Positions 42,454 through 51,294 of a stretch of 53,463 nucleotides of DNA are shown here, piece after piece (positions within the stretch are counted from its first letter, which is position 1; each line of letters opens with the position of its first letter). The notes under the pieces are model-generated. The model saw only the letters and a list, made by a program, of their open reading frames with translations. It did no database searches and was not told the origin of the DNA. Origin of the DNA: Chloroflexota bacterium. Lineage in GTDB: Bacteria > Chloroflexota > Dehalococcoidia > CAUJGQ01. The position numbers and the translations under genes are program-made. The stretch spans positions 1 to 53,463 of the forward strand of contig CAUJGQ010000155.1 in assembly GCA_963170165.1 (NCBI GenBank), in the 5' to 3' direction.

Positions 42454-43725
42454 CTATCGGGCGGCCGTGACCAGCCCGGCGCGCGCTGCGGTACGCTCTG
42501 CCATCAGCACCGAGACCGCTGACACGGCCGAGACGGCCACCAGGCCCCAGTAAACGATGGCGTATCCCCCAGCCAGTTCGTACACCACGGCGACCCCGAC
42601 CGGCGCCAGCGCACGCGAGCCGGTGAGCAACAGCGACATCATGCCGCTGATGCTGCCGTAGTGCCGCGGGCCGTAGAACTCCGCTACCAGTGCCGCCCGC
42701 GCCGGCGTCACCGCTCCAAAGCCGGCACCGAACAGCACCACGAACGCAAACACTCCGGCTGTCGTCTGCACCAGCAACAGCGCCAGCAGCGCCAGCATCT
42801 GCAGCAGAAAGATCAGCGCCGCCACCAGGCTGCGCGGCACGCGGTCACCCAGCGGCGTCAGCACCAACCGGCCGGGTAGCGCCATCACACCGACGATGCC
42901 GGTAACCGATGCGGCGAACCCCGCGCTGTACCCCTGGTCGGTCAGGTACGGCACCAGGTGGACGAACACCGCACCGACCCCCAGCGCGTTGAGGAAGAAT
43001 GCTGCCGTCAGCCACCAGAACGTCGCCCCGCGGACGGCATCACCGGTGGTCCAACTGCGCTCAGAGGGGGCGCCGGCGGTTGAATCGACACGCCCCGCCT
43101 GGCCGTCGACGGCAAGCCCCAAATCCTCCGGCCGTCGCCGCAGCAGGAGCGCGTGCCAAGGAATCGTCCCCACCGCCACGATTACCGCCAGCCACACCAG
43201 GGCGCTGCGCCAGCCCTGCGCTTCGACCAGCCGCCCGGCCAGCGGGATGTAGATCACGCTGGCGAATCCGGCGATGAAGGTCAGCAATGTCAGCGCCCGT
43301 CCCCGCCGCCGCTGAAACCAGTTCGCGACCACGACGAAGGCCGGCTCATAGAGCACTGCCGACATTACGACACCAATGAGGGCAAACACGGCATAGAGCG
43401 CCACAAGCGACTGCACCCGTGACCAGGCAAGTAGCAGCAGCACCGCGGCACCGGAGCCGGTGGTCATCAACGTACGCGGACCATGGCGATCCAGCCAGCG
43501 CCCGGCCGGTACGGCAGCCAGCCCGGAGAGGAGCAGTGCGAGCGAAAACGCTCCGGTCATCGCTGCCCGTGACCAGCCGAACTCAGCCTGCATGGGTTTG
43601 AGAAAGACCGTGAACGCGTAATACAGCACGCCCCATGAGGTGGTTTCCGTGATTGCCAGCGTGACAACCAGCACCCAGCCGTAATACACCCGACGGCCAA
43701 GCCGCTCTGCGATTGCTACCCGCAT
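42454..43725 (-). CDS. MFS transporter, oxalate/formate or monocarboxylate type
   Basis: Membrane protein of 423 residues with twelve predicted helices. The first block YYGWVLVVTLAITETTSWG, the loop motif GRWLDRHGPR between helices 2 and 3, and RRRGRALTLLTFIAG fit the monocarboxylate/oxalate-formate group of MFS proteins. The second half begins after a hydrophilic loop near residue 200. It probably imports or exports an organic acid by proton symport or exchange; this is inferred from family only. Start ATG 43725 (or GTG 43728). Its gene converges with the molybdoenzyme operon. Confidence 0.88.
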   Translation of the reverse strand: MRVAIAERLGRRVYYGWVLVVTLAITETTSWGVLYYAFTVFLKPMQAEFGWSRAAMTGAFSLALLLSGLAAVPAGRWLDRHGPRTLMTTGSGAAVLLLLAWSRVQSLVALYAVFALIGVVMSAVLYEPAFVVVANWFQRRRGRALTLLTFIAGFASVIYIPLAGRLVEAQGWRSALVWLAVIVAVGTIPWHALLLRRRPEDLGLAVDGQAGRVDSTAGAPSERSWTTGDAVRGATFWWLTAAFFLNALGVGAVFVHLVPYLTDQGYSAGFAASVTGIVGVMALPGRLVLTPLGDRVPRSLVAALIFLLQMLALLALLLVQTTAGVFAFVVLFGAGFGAVTPARAALVAEFYGPRHYGSISGMMSLLLTGSRALAPVGVAVVYELAGGYAIVYWGLVAVSAVSAVSVLMAERTAARAGLVTAAR

Positions 43726-44028
43726 CACACCGTCCCTGCCGGTGCCGGCATCATATCGGAAATGCCCGGCAGCAGGCCGCGACGCGTGCCCTCCCTGTCA
43801 GGGCGCCGGCGCCCGCGCCTACCCCGGCAGCGCTATATCAGGGCTACGCCCGCTAGGCCATAGTGATGAGACAAGCACCCCAACCAGCGCCCTGCAGGGG
43901 GGATCACCGCGCGGGCCGGAACGGTCCCTAGGCCACGGTGTGCCGGACCAGCCGGTCGTGCGATGGCGCCGATGCTGGTTCGCCCCGCCGGCCTGGCGGG
44001 CGCCGGTGGGAATCACAAGGGTAGGGAT
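43726..44028. other. Divergent intergenic gap, no gene seen
   Basis: About 300 bases between the MFS gene and the GT9 gene. It holds a GGCGCCGGCGCC self-complementary stretch near 43802-43813. The GT9 frame stays open to an ATG at 43963, but the codons before 44029 look non-coding. No promoter match was found. Confidence 0.45.
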
Positions 44029-45207
44029 GTGCCAGAAGCGGCGGCATGGCAGCGTGCAGTCAGGCTGTTGTGTGTGCGTTTGGGGGGCGTTGACCAGGTC
44101 GTCACGGTCACCCCGGCGTTGCGGGCGCTGAAGGAGTCCGTCCAGGACCGAACGATTGCCTTGCTGACCTCATCCGCCGGCGCCGAAGCTGCCCGGCTGG
44201 CCGCCGTCGACGAGGTATTGGTATATGACGCGCCGTGGCTCGAGCAGTCGCCGCCGCGGGTCAGCAGTCAACCCGATCGCGCCGGCATCGAAGCACTTCG
44301 GTCCCGCAGCTTCGATGCCGCCGTGATATTTGCCGATGAGGGTCAGTGCGCCTGGCCGGCCGCGATGCTGTGCCTGCTGGCTGATATCCCCCTGCGGCTG
44401 GCGTTCAGCCACGACCAGCCCCATCAGCTTCTCAGCGATTGGGTGGCAGATGGGGAACCGCCGGGCGCACCTCGCCACCCCGTGAGGCGGCAACTCGATC
44501 TGGTAGCGGCGGTTGGCGCACAGGGAGCTGATGACCGGCTGTACCTGCAGACCTCCGATGCTGCCCAAACTCGGGTACAGCGGTTGCTGGAGGAGCGCCG
44601 GTGGAACCCGGAGCGGCCCTGGGTGGTGATCCATCCCGGTGCGGACGTGCCCGCCAATCGCTACCCGGCTGAGCACTTTGCCCGCGTGGCTCACATCCTG
44701 ACCGCCAACCACGGCTGGCAGGTCGTGTTCACCGGCGCACAGCCCGAGCGTCCGCTCGTCGAGAGCATCCGTGCGACGATGGATGCGCCATCGCTGACGC
44801 TAGCCGGGCGGCTGAGCCTAGAAGAGCAGACGGCGCTGCTGGCAATTGCGCCACTGCTGATCACCAGCCATGGCAGCCCCGTGCATCTGGCCGCCGCTGG
44901 TGCCACGCCGGTGGTCGATCTCCACGCGCTCACCGGCGCCTACCATGCGCCCTGGCGAACGCCGTACCGAGCGCTCTCACACCACGTGCCCTGCGCCGGT
45001 TGCGGACAGCGCGTCTGCCCGCTGGGTCACGGCAACTGCCTGCGGATGGTGTCGCCAGAACGCGTGGCCCTGGCAGCGGTGGACCTGCTGCGCGACGTGG
45101 GTATGGGCCACAGCGCCACGCCGGCCCTGGCGGGCGCCTCTGATGGCTTCCGGGTGGCGCCATGGTTCCGGGCTGCCGCCGGTGAGGCGCTGACGCTGCT
45201 GCCGTGA
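44029..45207 (+). CDS. Glycosyltransferase family 9 (heptosyltransferase-like)
   Basis: GT-B fold protein of about 392 residues. The N-terminal LLCVRLGGVDQVVTVTPALRALK is the GT9 signature. The second domain starts near WVVIHPGADVPANRYP and contains FTGAQPERPLVESI, LAGRLSLEEQTALLA and the donor-site ITSHGSPVHLAAAGATPVV. Near the end is a Cys-rich loop (CAGCGQRVCPLGHGNCL) often seen in GT9 enzymes. It likely adds a sugar to a cell-surface glycan. I prefer GTG 44029 because AAGGGTAGGG precedes it and the family starts about ten residues later; ATG 43963 is the longer choice. Confidence 0.87.
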   Translation: MPEAAAWQRAVRLLCVRLGGVDQVVTVTPALRALKESVQDRTIALLTSSAGAEAARLAAVDEVLVYDAPWLEQSPPRVSSQPDRAGIEALRSRSFDAAVIFADEGQCAWPAAMLCLLADIPLRLAFSHDQPHQLLSDWVADGEPPGAPRHPVRRQLDLVAAVGAQGADDRLYLQTSDAAQTRVQRLLEERRWNPERPWVVIHPGADVPANRYPAEHFARVAHILTANHGWQVVFTGAQPERPLVESIRATMDAPSLTLAGRLSLEEQTALLAIAPLLITSHGSPVHLAAAGATPVVDLHALTGAYHAPWRTPYRALSHHVPCAGCGQRVCPLGHGNCLRMVSPERVALAAVDLLRDVGMGHSATPALAGASDGFRVAPWFRAAAGEALTLLP

Positions 45208-45268
45208 TTGCCACCACGCCAGGGCGGGGGCAAGCTGGGGGAGCGATCGAACTCGCCCCCCGATAGGC

Positions 45269-46315
45269 TCACAGCGGCACCGCGTCCCAGTTCGGCGCCG
45301 GGATCTTGTGGATCTCGTCGATGAGCCAGGCAGCACGCTCGCGCTGAGCCGGCGTCGCGGCAGGCAGCCGCAGGCCAGCACGGCTGGCGTACCACCGGTG
45401 CTCGCGCAGCACCTGAGGCAGCGTCTCCCAGGTGGCAATCAGCGCGAACTCGCGCAGCACCTCTTCGGGGATCGCTTTGCGCATCTCGGCCCATTGGCCC
45501 TTGAGCGACATCTCGTGCAGCTGCATACCGAGTTCCTCGCGACCATGCGCGCGGAACACCCCGTGGTAGGTTCGGGTAGAGCCGTAGAAAGAGATAGGCT
45601 CACGCAGCCGCTGGAGCCCCTGCTCGACTTCGGCCTCGGTTTCGCCAATGACCATCATGCCACCGGCGGAGATTTCCAGCTCGCTCATCGGCCGGCCGGC
45701 CTTCTTCGCCCCTTTGCGTGCTGCCGGAATCAGCACTTCGACCAGGTATTTTTCGGTGGCAAATCCATGGGGCAGCAAGCCATCTGCCACTTCGCCGGCC
45801 ACAGAGGCCATGACCGGATTGACCGCGGAGATGGAGATCTTGGGTGCGGGCACCGGCAACGGTCCCGGATCAAAGTTGGGCGTCATCAGTGTGAAGGTGT
45901 AGTTCTCGCTGACGAAGTTCAGCTTCGTGCCGTTCTGCCAGCAGTCCCAGATGGCGCGCATGCCCCGGATGTAGTCGCGCATGCGCGGCGCGGGCGGGCT
46001 CCAGGTGCCGGAGAACCGCCGCAGATTGTGTCCTTTGACCTGGGAGCCGAGGCCAATATTGATGCGGCCGTTAGACATCGCCTGCATATCCCAGCATTGC
46101 TGGGCCAGCACCATCGGGCTGCGCGGGAAACAGATGGTCACCGAGGAGCAGACCTCGATCCGTTCGGTATGCTCTGCCGCCAGTGCCATCACCAGGATTG
46201 AGTCGTGCTTGGTTTCGCCCGTCGTTACGGCGTCGTAGCCAAGCTCCTCTGCCAGCCGCGCCGCCGCGGGTACATCTCTCAGTGATCCACCGCCAACCCC
46301 TGCCACCACCTTCAT
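45269..46315 (-). CDS. Luciferase-like (LLM) F420- or flavin-dependent oxidoreductase
   Basis: TIM-barrel oxidoreductase of 348 residues. AARLAEELGYDAVTTGETKHD, ERIEVCSSVTICFPRSPMVLAQ, and INIGLGSQVKGHNLRRF are typical of LLM-class F420-dependent enzymes. The substrate and the choice of F420 or FMN cannot be seen. The ATG at 46315 has GGAGG six bases upstream. It lies downstream of the acyl-CoA dehydrogenase gene with a strong hairpin between them, so it may be separately transcribed. Confidence 0.88.
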   Translation of the reverse strand: MKVVAGVGGGSLRDVPAAARLAEELGYDAVTTGETKHDSILVMALAAEHTERIEVCSSVTICFPRSPMVLAQQCWDMQAMSNGRINIGLGSQVKGHNLRRFSGTWSPPAPRMRDYIRGMRAIWDCWQNGTKLNFVSENYTFTLMTPNFDPGPLPVPAPKISISAVNPVMASVAGEVADGLLPHGFATEKYLVEVLIPAARKGAKKAGRPMSELEISAGGMMVIGETEAEVEQGLQRLREPISFYGSTRTYHGVFRAHGREELGMQLHEMSLKGQWAEMRKAIPEEVLREFALIATWETLPQVLREHRWYASRAGLRLPAATPAQRERAAWLIDEIHKIPAPNWDAVPL

Positions 46316-46334
46316 CAACCGCCTCCAAACCAAA

Positions 46335-46380
46335 GGTGCGTGATGCGCGGACCGTCACCGGCCCCCACGCATCACGCACC
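46335..46380 (-). terminator. Intrinsic terminator after the acyl-CoA dehydrogenase gene
   Basis: GGTGCGTGATGCG and its exact complement (46335-46347 with 46368-46380) form a 13-pair stem with a 20-base loop. On the minus strand it is followed by CTTTGGTTTGG, a modest T-rich run. It lies 30 bases after the dehydrogenase stop. Confidence 0.7.
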
Positions 46381-46409
46381 AAGTTCAGGGTAGAGTCAAC
46401 CCTACGCCG

Positions 46410-47591
46410 TTAGGCGCGCGGCAGACCCAGGCCGCGCTGGGCAACGATATTGCGCTGGATCTCGCTGGTGCCGCCGGCGATGGTCGACGACACGGAGCTG
46501 ACATAGCCCATGCCCGTGCGGCCGCCCATGGCGCTGTGCGGGTTCTTCGGGTCGTTGATCAGCCCGCGCATGCCGCTCATGTGCAGCGCGAGCGCGGAGA
46601 TGCGCTGCCCCAGTTCGGACATGAACAGCTTGGTGAGGCTGGCCTCGGCATTCGGGATCTCGTTGTTCGCTTGCATCGAGATCACGCGGTACGACAGCCA
46701 GCGGGCCGTTGCCGCCTCAATCCAGCGGTCCGCGAACTCCAGCCGTAGGCTCTTGCGCGTCTGGAACTGGAGCTTCTCCGGTTCCCTCTGCGACCAGCGC
46801 AGCAGCCGCTCCAGCTGCTTACGCACGCCGACCGCGTTGCCGATGCCGGAACGCTCGAAGTCCAGCAGGGTAGCGCCGACGTACCAACCGCGGTTCTCCT
46901 CGCCCACGCGGTTAGAAACCGGCACGCGCACGTTGTCGAAGAACACTTCGTTGAAGGTCTGGGTGCCGGCCATCGTTGTCAGCGGCCGCACCTGCACGCC
47001 GGGGGACTTCATGTCCAGCAACAGCATGGAGATACCGCGGTGCTTGGGGGCGTCCGGGTCGGTGCGGGCCAGCATGTACATCCAGTCGGCGAACTGAGCG
47101 CCGGTCGTCCAGATCTTCTGGCCGTTGAGCACGTAGTCATCGCCGTCGCGCACGGCCCGGGTCTGCAGGCTGGCGACGTCGGAGCCGGCGCCCGGCTCGG
47201 AGTAGCCCTGGCACCAGATCGTCTCGCCCTTGACGATCCCCGGGATGAAGCGCTCCTTGAGCTCCTCGGAGCCGTGGGTGATCAGCGTGGGGCCGATCAT
47301 CATCACGCCGAAGCCACCAACCTGCGGCGCCTCTGCCTCGGCGAACTCCTCGTTCATCACGAACTGGTCTTTGACGCCCATCTCGGCGCCGCCGTACTTC
47401 TTGGGCCAGTGCGGGGCGATCCAGCCCTTCTGCGCCACGGACGCACGCCACTTGCGCATCGCCATGCCGCGGCCGAACATGCTGGCCTCGCCCTCGAAGT
47501 CCGAGCGCAGCTCAGCGGGCAGCGCCTCATTGAGGAACGCGCGCACTTCCTGCCGCCACGCGCTTTCCTGCGGGGTATCCTTGAAGTCCAT
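46410..47591 (-). CDS. Acyl-CoA dehydrogenase
   Basis: FAD-dependent dehydrogenase of 393 residues. CQGYSEPGAGSDVASLQT and YVLNGQKIWTTGAQFADWM are the substrate/FAD motifs, and GTSEIQRNIVAQRGLGLPRA closes the protein. In place of a classic catalytic Glu near the C-terminus there is the YVSSVSSTIAGGTSEI segment, as in the FadE-type subgroup with the base elsewhere. It makes a 2-enoyl-CoA and passes electrons to an ETF. The ATG at 47591 starts at the family N-terminus (MDFKDTPQE); the longer frame to 47633 is unlikely. It probably serves the acyl-CoA pathways encoded elsewhere in the window. Confidence 0.92.
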   Translation of the reverse strand: MDFKDTPQESAWRQEVRAFLNEALPAELRSDFEGEASMFGRGMAMRKWRASVAQKGWIAPHWPKKYGGAEMGVKDQFVMNEEFAEAEAPQVGGFGVMMIGPTLITHGSEELKERFIPGIVKGETIWCQGYSEPGAGSDVASLQTRAVRDGDDYVLNGQKIWTTGAQFADWMYMLARTDPDAPKHRGISMLLLDMKSPGVQVRPLTTMAGTQTFNEVFFDNVRVPVSNRVGEENRGWYVGATLLDFERSGIGNAVGVRKQLERLLRWSQREPEKLQFQTRKSLRLEFADRWIEAATARWLSYRVISMQANNEIPNAEASLTKLFMSELGQRISALALHMSGMRGLINDPKNPHSAMGGRTGMGYVSSVSSTIAGGTSEIQRNIVAQRGLGLPRA

Positions 47592-47664
47592 CCTCAGCAG
47601 TCCTCTCTGGGCGCGGGTGCCCGATTCGACCACCGCGCCGGCAACATCCGTACCGGGACCCAGT

Positions 47665-48484
47665 TTACCGATTGGTCAATTCCCTGAAACCATCATCCTG
47701 GGTTGCGTCGATACCGTCAAAACCCTTCACCACGCCGTGACTCGGCTCAGCGATGCGTTGCTGTATGTCGCGATTGCGCCGTTCCGCCGCATTGGCCTGC
47801 GCCGCCTCGATCTCGGCCCGCTCGCGCAGACCGCGCAACGGCTCGTCGCTTACCGCCCGCCGGAGCTGGCGCAATCTGTCCACCAGCCTGAGCATGATGC
47901 CTGGTGTCTCGCTCAGCAGTGACCCGTCAGCATTGGGCGCTCCGGCTGCACGGCCGGCCGGGGTCAGCCGCAACATCTGCAGCGCGGGCACAGAGCTCGC
48001 CTTCGGGGTCATACAGCACGCAGACCTGGACGCCCAGGCGTGCATACCGCTCGCGCATGCGGCCGGCATCTTCGCGGCGCGCAGACGGTGAGGTAACCGC
48101 AATCACGAAGCACGGCGGCAGGCCCTCATCCCACACCTTGTAGATCCACGGCCGCGGCTTGGGCACGCCCCACACCTGAAACACGCCAGGCGCCGCCGAT
48201 GCCCGGAGGTTGCTTTCCTTGTCGTACGGCAGCAGGTTGCCGGAGGCGGAGACGTCGGGAAGGTGTGCCAGCGCGCCATCGAGGGTGTCCACGAGCCGGT
48301 TGAGTTCAATCCGGCAGATGTCGCTGTCGGCCATCGGCTTGCCGTCGCTGCCGGAATAGTAACCCTCCCGTGCAGCGGCGGGCGCATGACCGTCGAAGCG
48401 CGGGCGACGGTCAACCAGCACGGTCCCTTGGGCCGTGGCGGGATGCTCGCCCTCAGCGTACGGAGCAGGGAGGACACGGGTCAC
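47665..48484 (-). pseudogene. Uma2-family (DUF820) restriction endonuclease-like gene, frameshifted
   Basis: The first frame (from 48484) has the Uma2 pattern: DGKPMADSDI, SGNLLPYDKESN, PGVFQVWGVPK, the nuclease core PPCFVIAVTSPSARREDAGR, and YARLGVQVCVLYDPEGEL. The sequence then leaves the frame: the expected follow-up PALQMLRLTPAGR and DGSLLSETPGIMLRL appears one base out, ending at 47665. One extra base in GAGCTCTGTGCCC near 47992-47995 explains the break. A sequencing or assembly error would also explain it. The C-terminal end is a coiled region rich in Arg, Glu and Ala. Function of Uma2 proteins is poorly known. Confidence 0.72.
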
Positions 48485-48564
48485 GCCGAAATGACTGAAG
48501 CCCGGTGCGCCTGCGATAGCGGCGATCCGGGCCTCAGTGGTGGCGGGCGGTCATGCGCACGGGC

Positions 48565-48744
48565 CTATGCAAACTGCACATCCGCGAGGGCGGCGGTCAC
48601 TTCGCGGCGCAGGCTCTTGGGCATCGGGCGGGCCGTCTCTGTCTCCCGCGCGTAGCAGCGCAGGCAGACGCACCGGCCACCGGCGCCGGCGACCGCCACA
48701 TCGTCCAGTTCGGTGCCGAAGCGGCAGATAATGCAGGTCGTCAT
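48565..48744 (-). CDS. Small zinc-ribbon protein
   Basis: Protein of 59 residues. Two CxxC pairs (CIIC at 4-7 and CLRC at 28-31) suggest a single zinc site, followed by the basic helix RRYAR-like segment (CYARETETARPMPKSLRREV). The ATG at 48744 has AAGGAG seven bases upstream, which argues that it is a real gene. No other domain is present. It could bind nucleic acid or a protein partner; unknown. It lies next to the frameshifted Uma2 gene. Confidence 0.7.
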   Translation of the reverse strand: MTTCIICRFGTELDDVAVAGAGGRCVCLRCYARETETARPMPKSLRREVTAALADVQFA

Positions 48745-48985
48745 TCTGGTGCTCCTTTCGCGGGAGTTCACTCCCGTCTGTGGTACTTGCATCGTGCCAC
48801 CATCCCGCGACGCCGGAAGTGGGGGCCATAACAGCGCGGCTGTCACCTGCGCGACACGTGCGGCCACCGCTGGTTACCCGTGGGCAACGGCCGGCACCGG
48901 AGCGACGTCTGCTTGGTTACGGCGCGGCAGCGGTTCGCTATGATGCGGGCAGCCCCACCCAATCCGGAGACCGAGGGCGCCCGCC

Positions 48986-50413
48986 ATGCCCCGCTTGATT
49001 CTGCTTGCGGCAGTGCTGGCTGTGCTGGTGGTTCACGTTGCGCAGCCGGCCACCCAACCCGCGGTAGCGGCGCCCGGCTATCACATCACCAACCTCGGCA
49101 CGTTCGGTCTGTGGAGCGAGGCATGGGCGCTGAACAACCATGGCCAGGTGACCGGCGTCTCGCTGGGCACGGATGGCGTCATCCAGCCGTTCATCTGGCA
49201 GCAGGGGTCCCTCTCCCGCCTGGAGATGCCCCGTCCCGGCATCCATACGCTGGCCAAGGACATCAACGACGCGGGACAGATCACCGGCTACAGTCACGAC
49301 GCGCTCACGCCGGCGCGTTCGTACATCTGGTCGGCGGCCGGAATCACCGAGCTTGGGCTGCTGCCAGCCGGTCAGAGCGCCAGCGCCGCCGCCATCAACG
49401 GCACCGGAGACGTCGCGCTGACGGCCGACGGCCTGGCTGCGGTCTACCACAACCGCACGCTAACCCCGCTGGAGTCGGGCGGCTGTTGCGCCAGCGCGAC
49501 GGCAATTAACGACGCCGGCGCCATCGCCGGCCAGGCGCCAGGGTTCGGCCCCCCCGCCATCTGGCGCGACGGCGTCCGCCAGGATCTCCCCACCTTTGGC
49601 GGTAGCGGCGGACGGGCAGAGGCCATCAACGAATCGGGGTGGGCCGCCGGCTCGGCGCTCACCGCCAGCGGTGAAAGCCGTGCGTTCCTGTGGGACGGCA
49701 CCCTCATCGACCTGGGCACGCTCGGCGGTCCGAACAGCACGGCGTATGACATCAACGAGGCAGGGGCCATTGTCGGCGCCTCAGACACCGGCTCTGGCAA
49801 CCGCCCGCGGCGGGCGTTCATCTGGGCCGGCGGTGTGCTGCGCGACCTCAACGATCTGCTGCCGCCGGAGAGCGGCTGGACCCTAACCGCGGCGCGCGCC
49901 ATCAATGACCGCGGGCAGATCGCCGGTGTCGGGATACTGCAGGGTCAGGAACGCGCTTTCCTCTTGAACCCCCTCTCAGAGGAAGCGCGCCCTGACCTCA
50001 ACATCCAGGCTCGCCTGGACGGGGTGACCGGCTCCGACGCGAGGTTCCTGATCAGCGTGTTGAACCGCAGCCGGGTTGCCGCAGCTACCGCCGTTGTCCT
50101 CCAAGCGCGGTTACCCGCCGCCGCAACCCTAGTGCGATCAGACACTGATACCGGCGGCTGCCAGAGCGCCGATCCGGTGGTGTGCCGGGTTGCGCTGATG
50201 CCGCCGGGGACGCCTTTCGCCGTCCCCCCCTTACTGACGCTTCCCGCCCCCGGACGCTATACGCTAGAGGCCACAGTCGCGGGCAATGCGCCGGACGCGG
50301 CGCCCGCCGGTACTACCATGCGGGCGGTCTTCGACATCCGCCTCGACGCCCAGGCGCCATCCCCCGCCCGGCCGCCGGCGATGCCTTGTCCGGGCCGCTC
50401 CGGCTGCAAGTAA
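48986..50413 (+). CDS. Exported HAF-repeat protein with C-terminal DUF11-like domain
   Basis: Protein of 475 residues with a signal peptide (about 1-28, LILLAAVLAVLVVHVAQ). Repeats of roughly 45 residues follow, each with a pattern like RAFLWDGTLIDLGTLGG, then AYDINEAGAIVG; about six can be traced between 30 and 330. This is the HAF-repeat type of extracellular propeller. Residues about 340-440 look like a DUF11/CARDB-type beta sandwich (FLISVLNRSRVAAATAVVLQ). The tail is Pro-rich with two Cys. No anchor or sortase motif. Start ATG 48986. Function unknown; likely cell surface or secreted. Confidence 0.83.
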   Translation: MPRLILLAAVLAVLVVHVAQPATQPAVAAPGYHITNLGTFGLWSEAWALNNHGQVTGVSLGTDGVIQPFIWQQGSLSRLEMPRPGIHTLAKDINDAGQITGYSHDALTPARSYIWSAAGITELGLLPAGQSASAAAINGTGDVALTADGLAAVYHNRTLTPLESGGCCASATAINDAGAIAGQAPGFGPPAIWRDGVRQDLPTFGGSGGRAEAINESGWAAGSALTASGESRAFLWDGTLIDLGTLGGPNSTAYDINEAGAIVGASDTGSGNRPRRAFIWAGGVLRDLNDLLPPESGWTLTAARAINDRGQIAGVGILQGQERAFLLNPLSEEARPDLNIQARLDGVTGSDARFLISVLNRSRVAAATAVVLQARLPAAATLVRSDTDTGGCQSADPVVCRVALMPPGTPFAVPPLLTLPAPGRYTLEATVAGNAPDAAPAGTTMRAVFDIRLDAQAPSPARPPAMPCPGRSGCK

Positions 50414-50417
50414 GGCG

Positions 50418-50445
50418 CTGACACGCCCGCCGCGCCATGTACAAT
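50418..50445 (+). promoter_or_regulatory. Promoter of the leaderless-type gene at 50453
   Basis: CTGACA at 50418-50423 and TACAAT at 50440-50445 are 16 bases apart, each with five of six consensus bases. Transcription would start about seven bases later, at or next to the ATG at 50453. Confidence 0.55.
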
Positions 50446-50452
50446 GGCGGCG

Positions 50453-51148
50453 ATGGAACGCTGGCTGAATACCCGTGCGGCACTGATCGCGGCCTGGTCC
50501 TTTATCGCGGCGTTGATTCTGGGCGGTGTGGCCTTCTCCGTTTTCCTGCTGCTGCCCTCCGGCGAGGCCAGCGAGGTAGACCGGGCACTAGCGACCGCCA
50601 CCGTCGCGCCGGTAACCGCCACCCGTCCGGCGGGACGAGCGTTGATCTCCGGGACCATCGAGAAGGTAGAAGGTCAGACGCTCGTGGTGCGGCTCACCAC
50701 ACCTGAATCGGTGCGCGTCGTGCTGCGGCGCAATGCCCCGGTGGGCCGGCTGGCAGACGGCAGCATCGCCGACGTCCGCGGCGGCGAGCACGTGGCCGCC
50801 AACCTCTCACAACAGAACGATGGCCGCGTGATCGTGACACGCATCACCGTCCAGCCGCCGGAGATCCCGATCTTCGGCCGCGGCAGCGATCCGCCCCGGC
50901 CCGGCACGAACATCTCCACGCCGACACTGGTCACGGGCACGATCGTCAGTAACGAAGGCGGGAAGCTGCGTATCATGGCCAGCACTGGTGAGCGGTCGGC
51001 CGACCTCGCGCCTGCCGTCCGTGTCTCCCGCTTCGTGCCCATGTCCCTCGCCGAGGTCACCAGCGGCCGTCGCATCGCCGTCGATGGCGAGTACCTCGTC
51101 GACGGTTCGCTCGCCGCCTCCGCCATCGTCATCTTCGGCGGGCCCTGA
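50453..51148 (+). CDS. Membrane-anchored protein with two DUF5666-like beta domains
   Basis: Protein of 231 residues. One N-terminal helix (about 10-35, LIAAWSFIAALILGGVAFSVF) anchors it, leaving the rest outside. Two related beta domains follow: ISGTIEKVEGQTLVVRL at about 65-130, and VTGTIVSNEGGKLRIMA at about 160-230. The pattern resembles DUF5666-type OB-like repeats. No ribosome site precedes the ATG at 50453 or the one at 50444, and a promoter overlaps the latter, so translation is probably leaderless from 50453. It follows the HAF-repeat gene by 39 bases but has its own promoter. Confidence 0.72.
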   Translation: MERWLNTRAALIAAWSFIAALILGGVAFSVFLLLPSGEASEVDRALATATVAPVTATRPAGRALISGTIEKVEGQTLVVRLTTPESVRVVLRRNAPVGRLADGSIADVRGGEHVAANLSQQNDGRVIVTRITVQPPEIPIFGRGSDPPRPGTNISTPTLVTGTIVSNEGGKLRIMASTGERSADLAPAVRVSRFVPMSLAEVTSGRRIAVDGEYLVDGSLAASAIVIFGGP

Positions 51149-51294
51149 GCCGCCCGGAGGCCAAGCGAGCGGCTGCCGTCGCGTGCTCTACCTCCAATAT
51201 GCCGGCTGCTTTCCGTTGGAAGGCCGTCCACCGCGGCGCCCCTAGATTCCGATTGCGCCACAGGCAAACGCCGCGCGGAACGGTCCGCCGGCGC

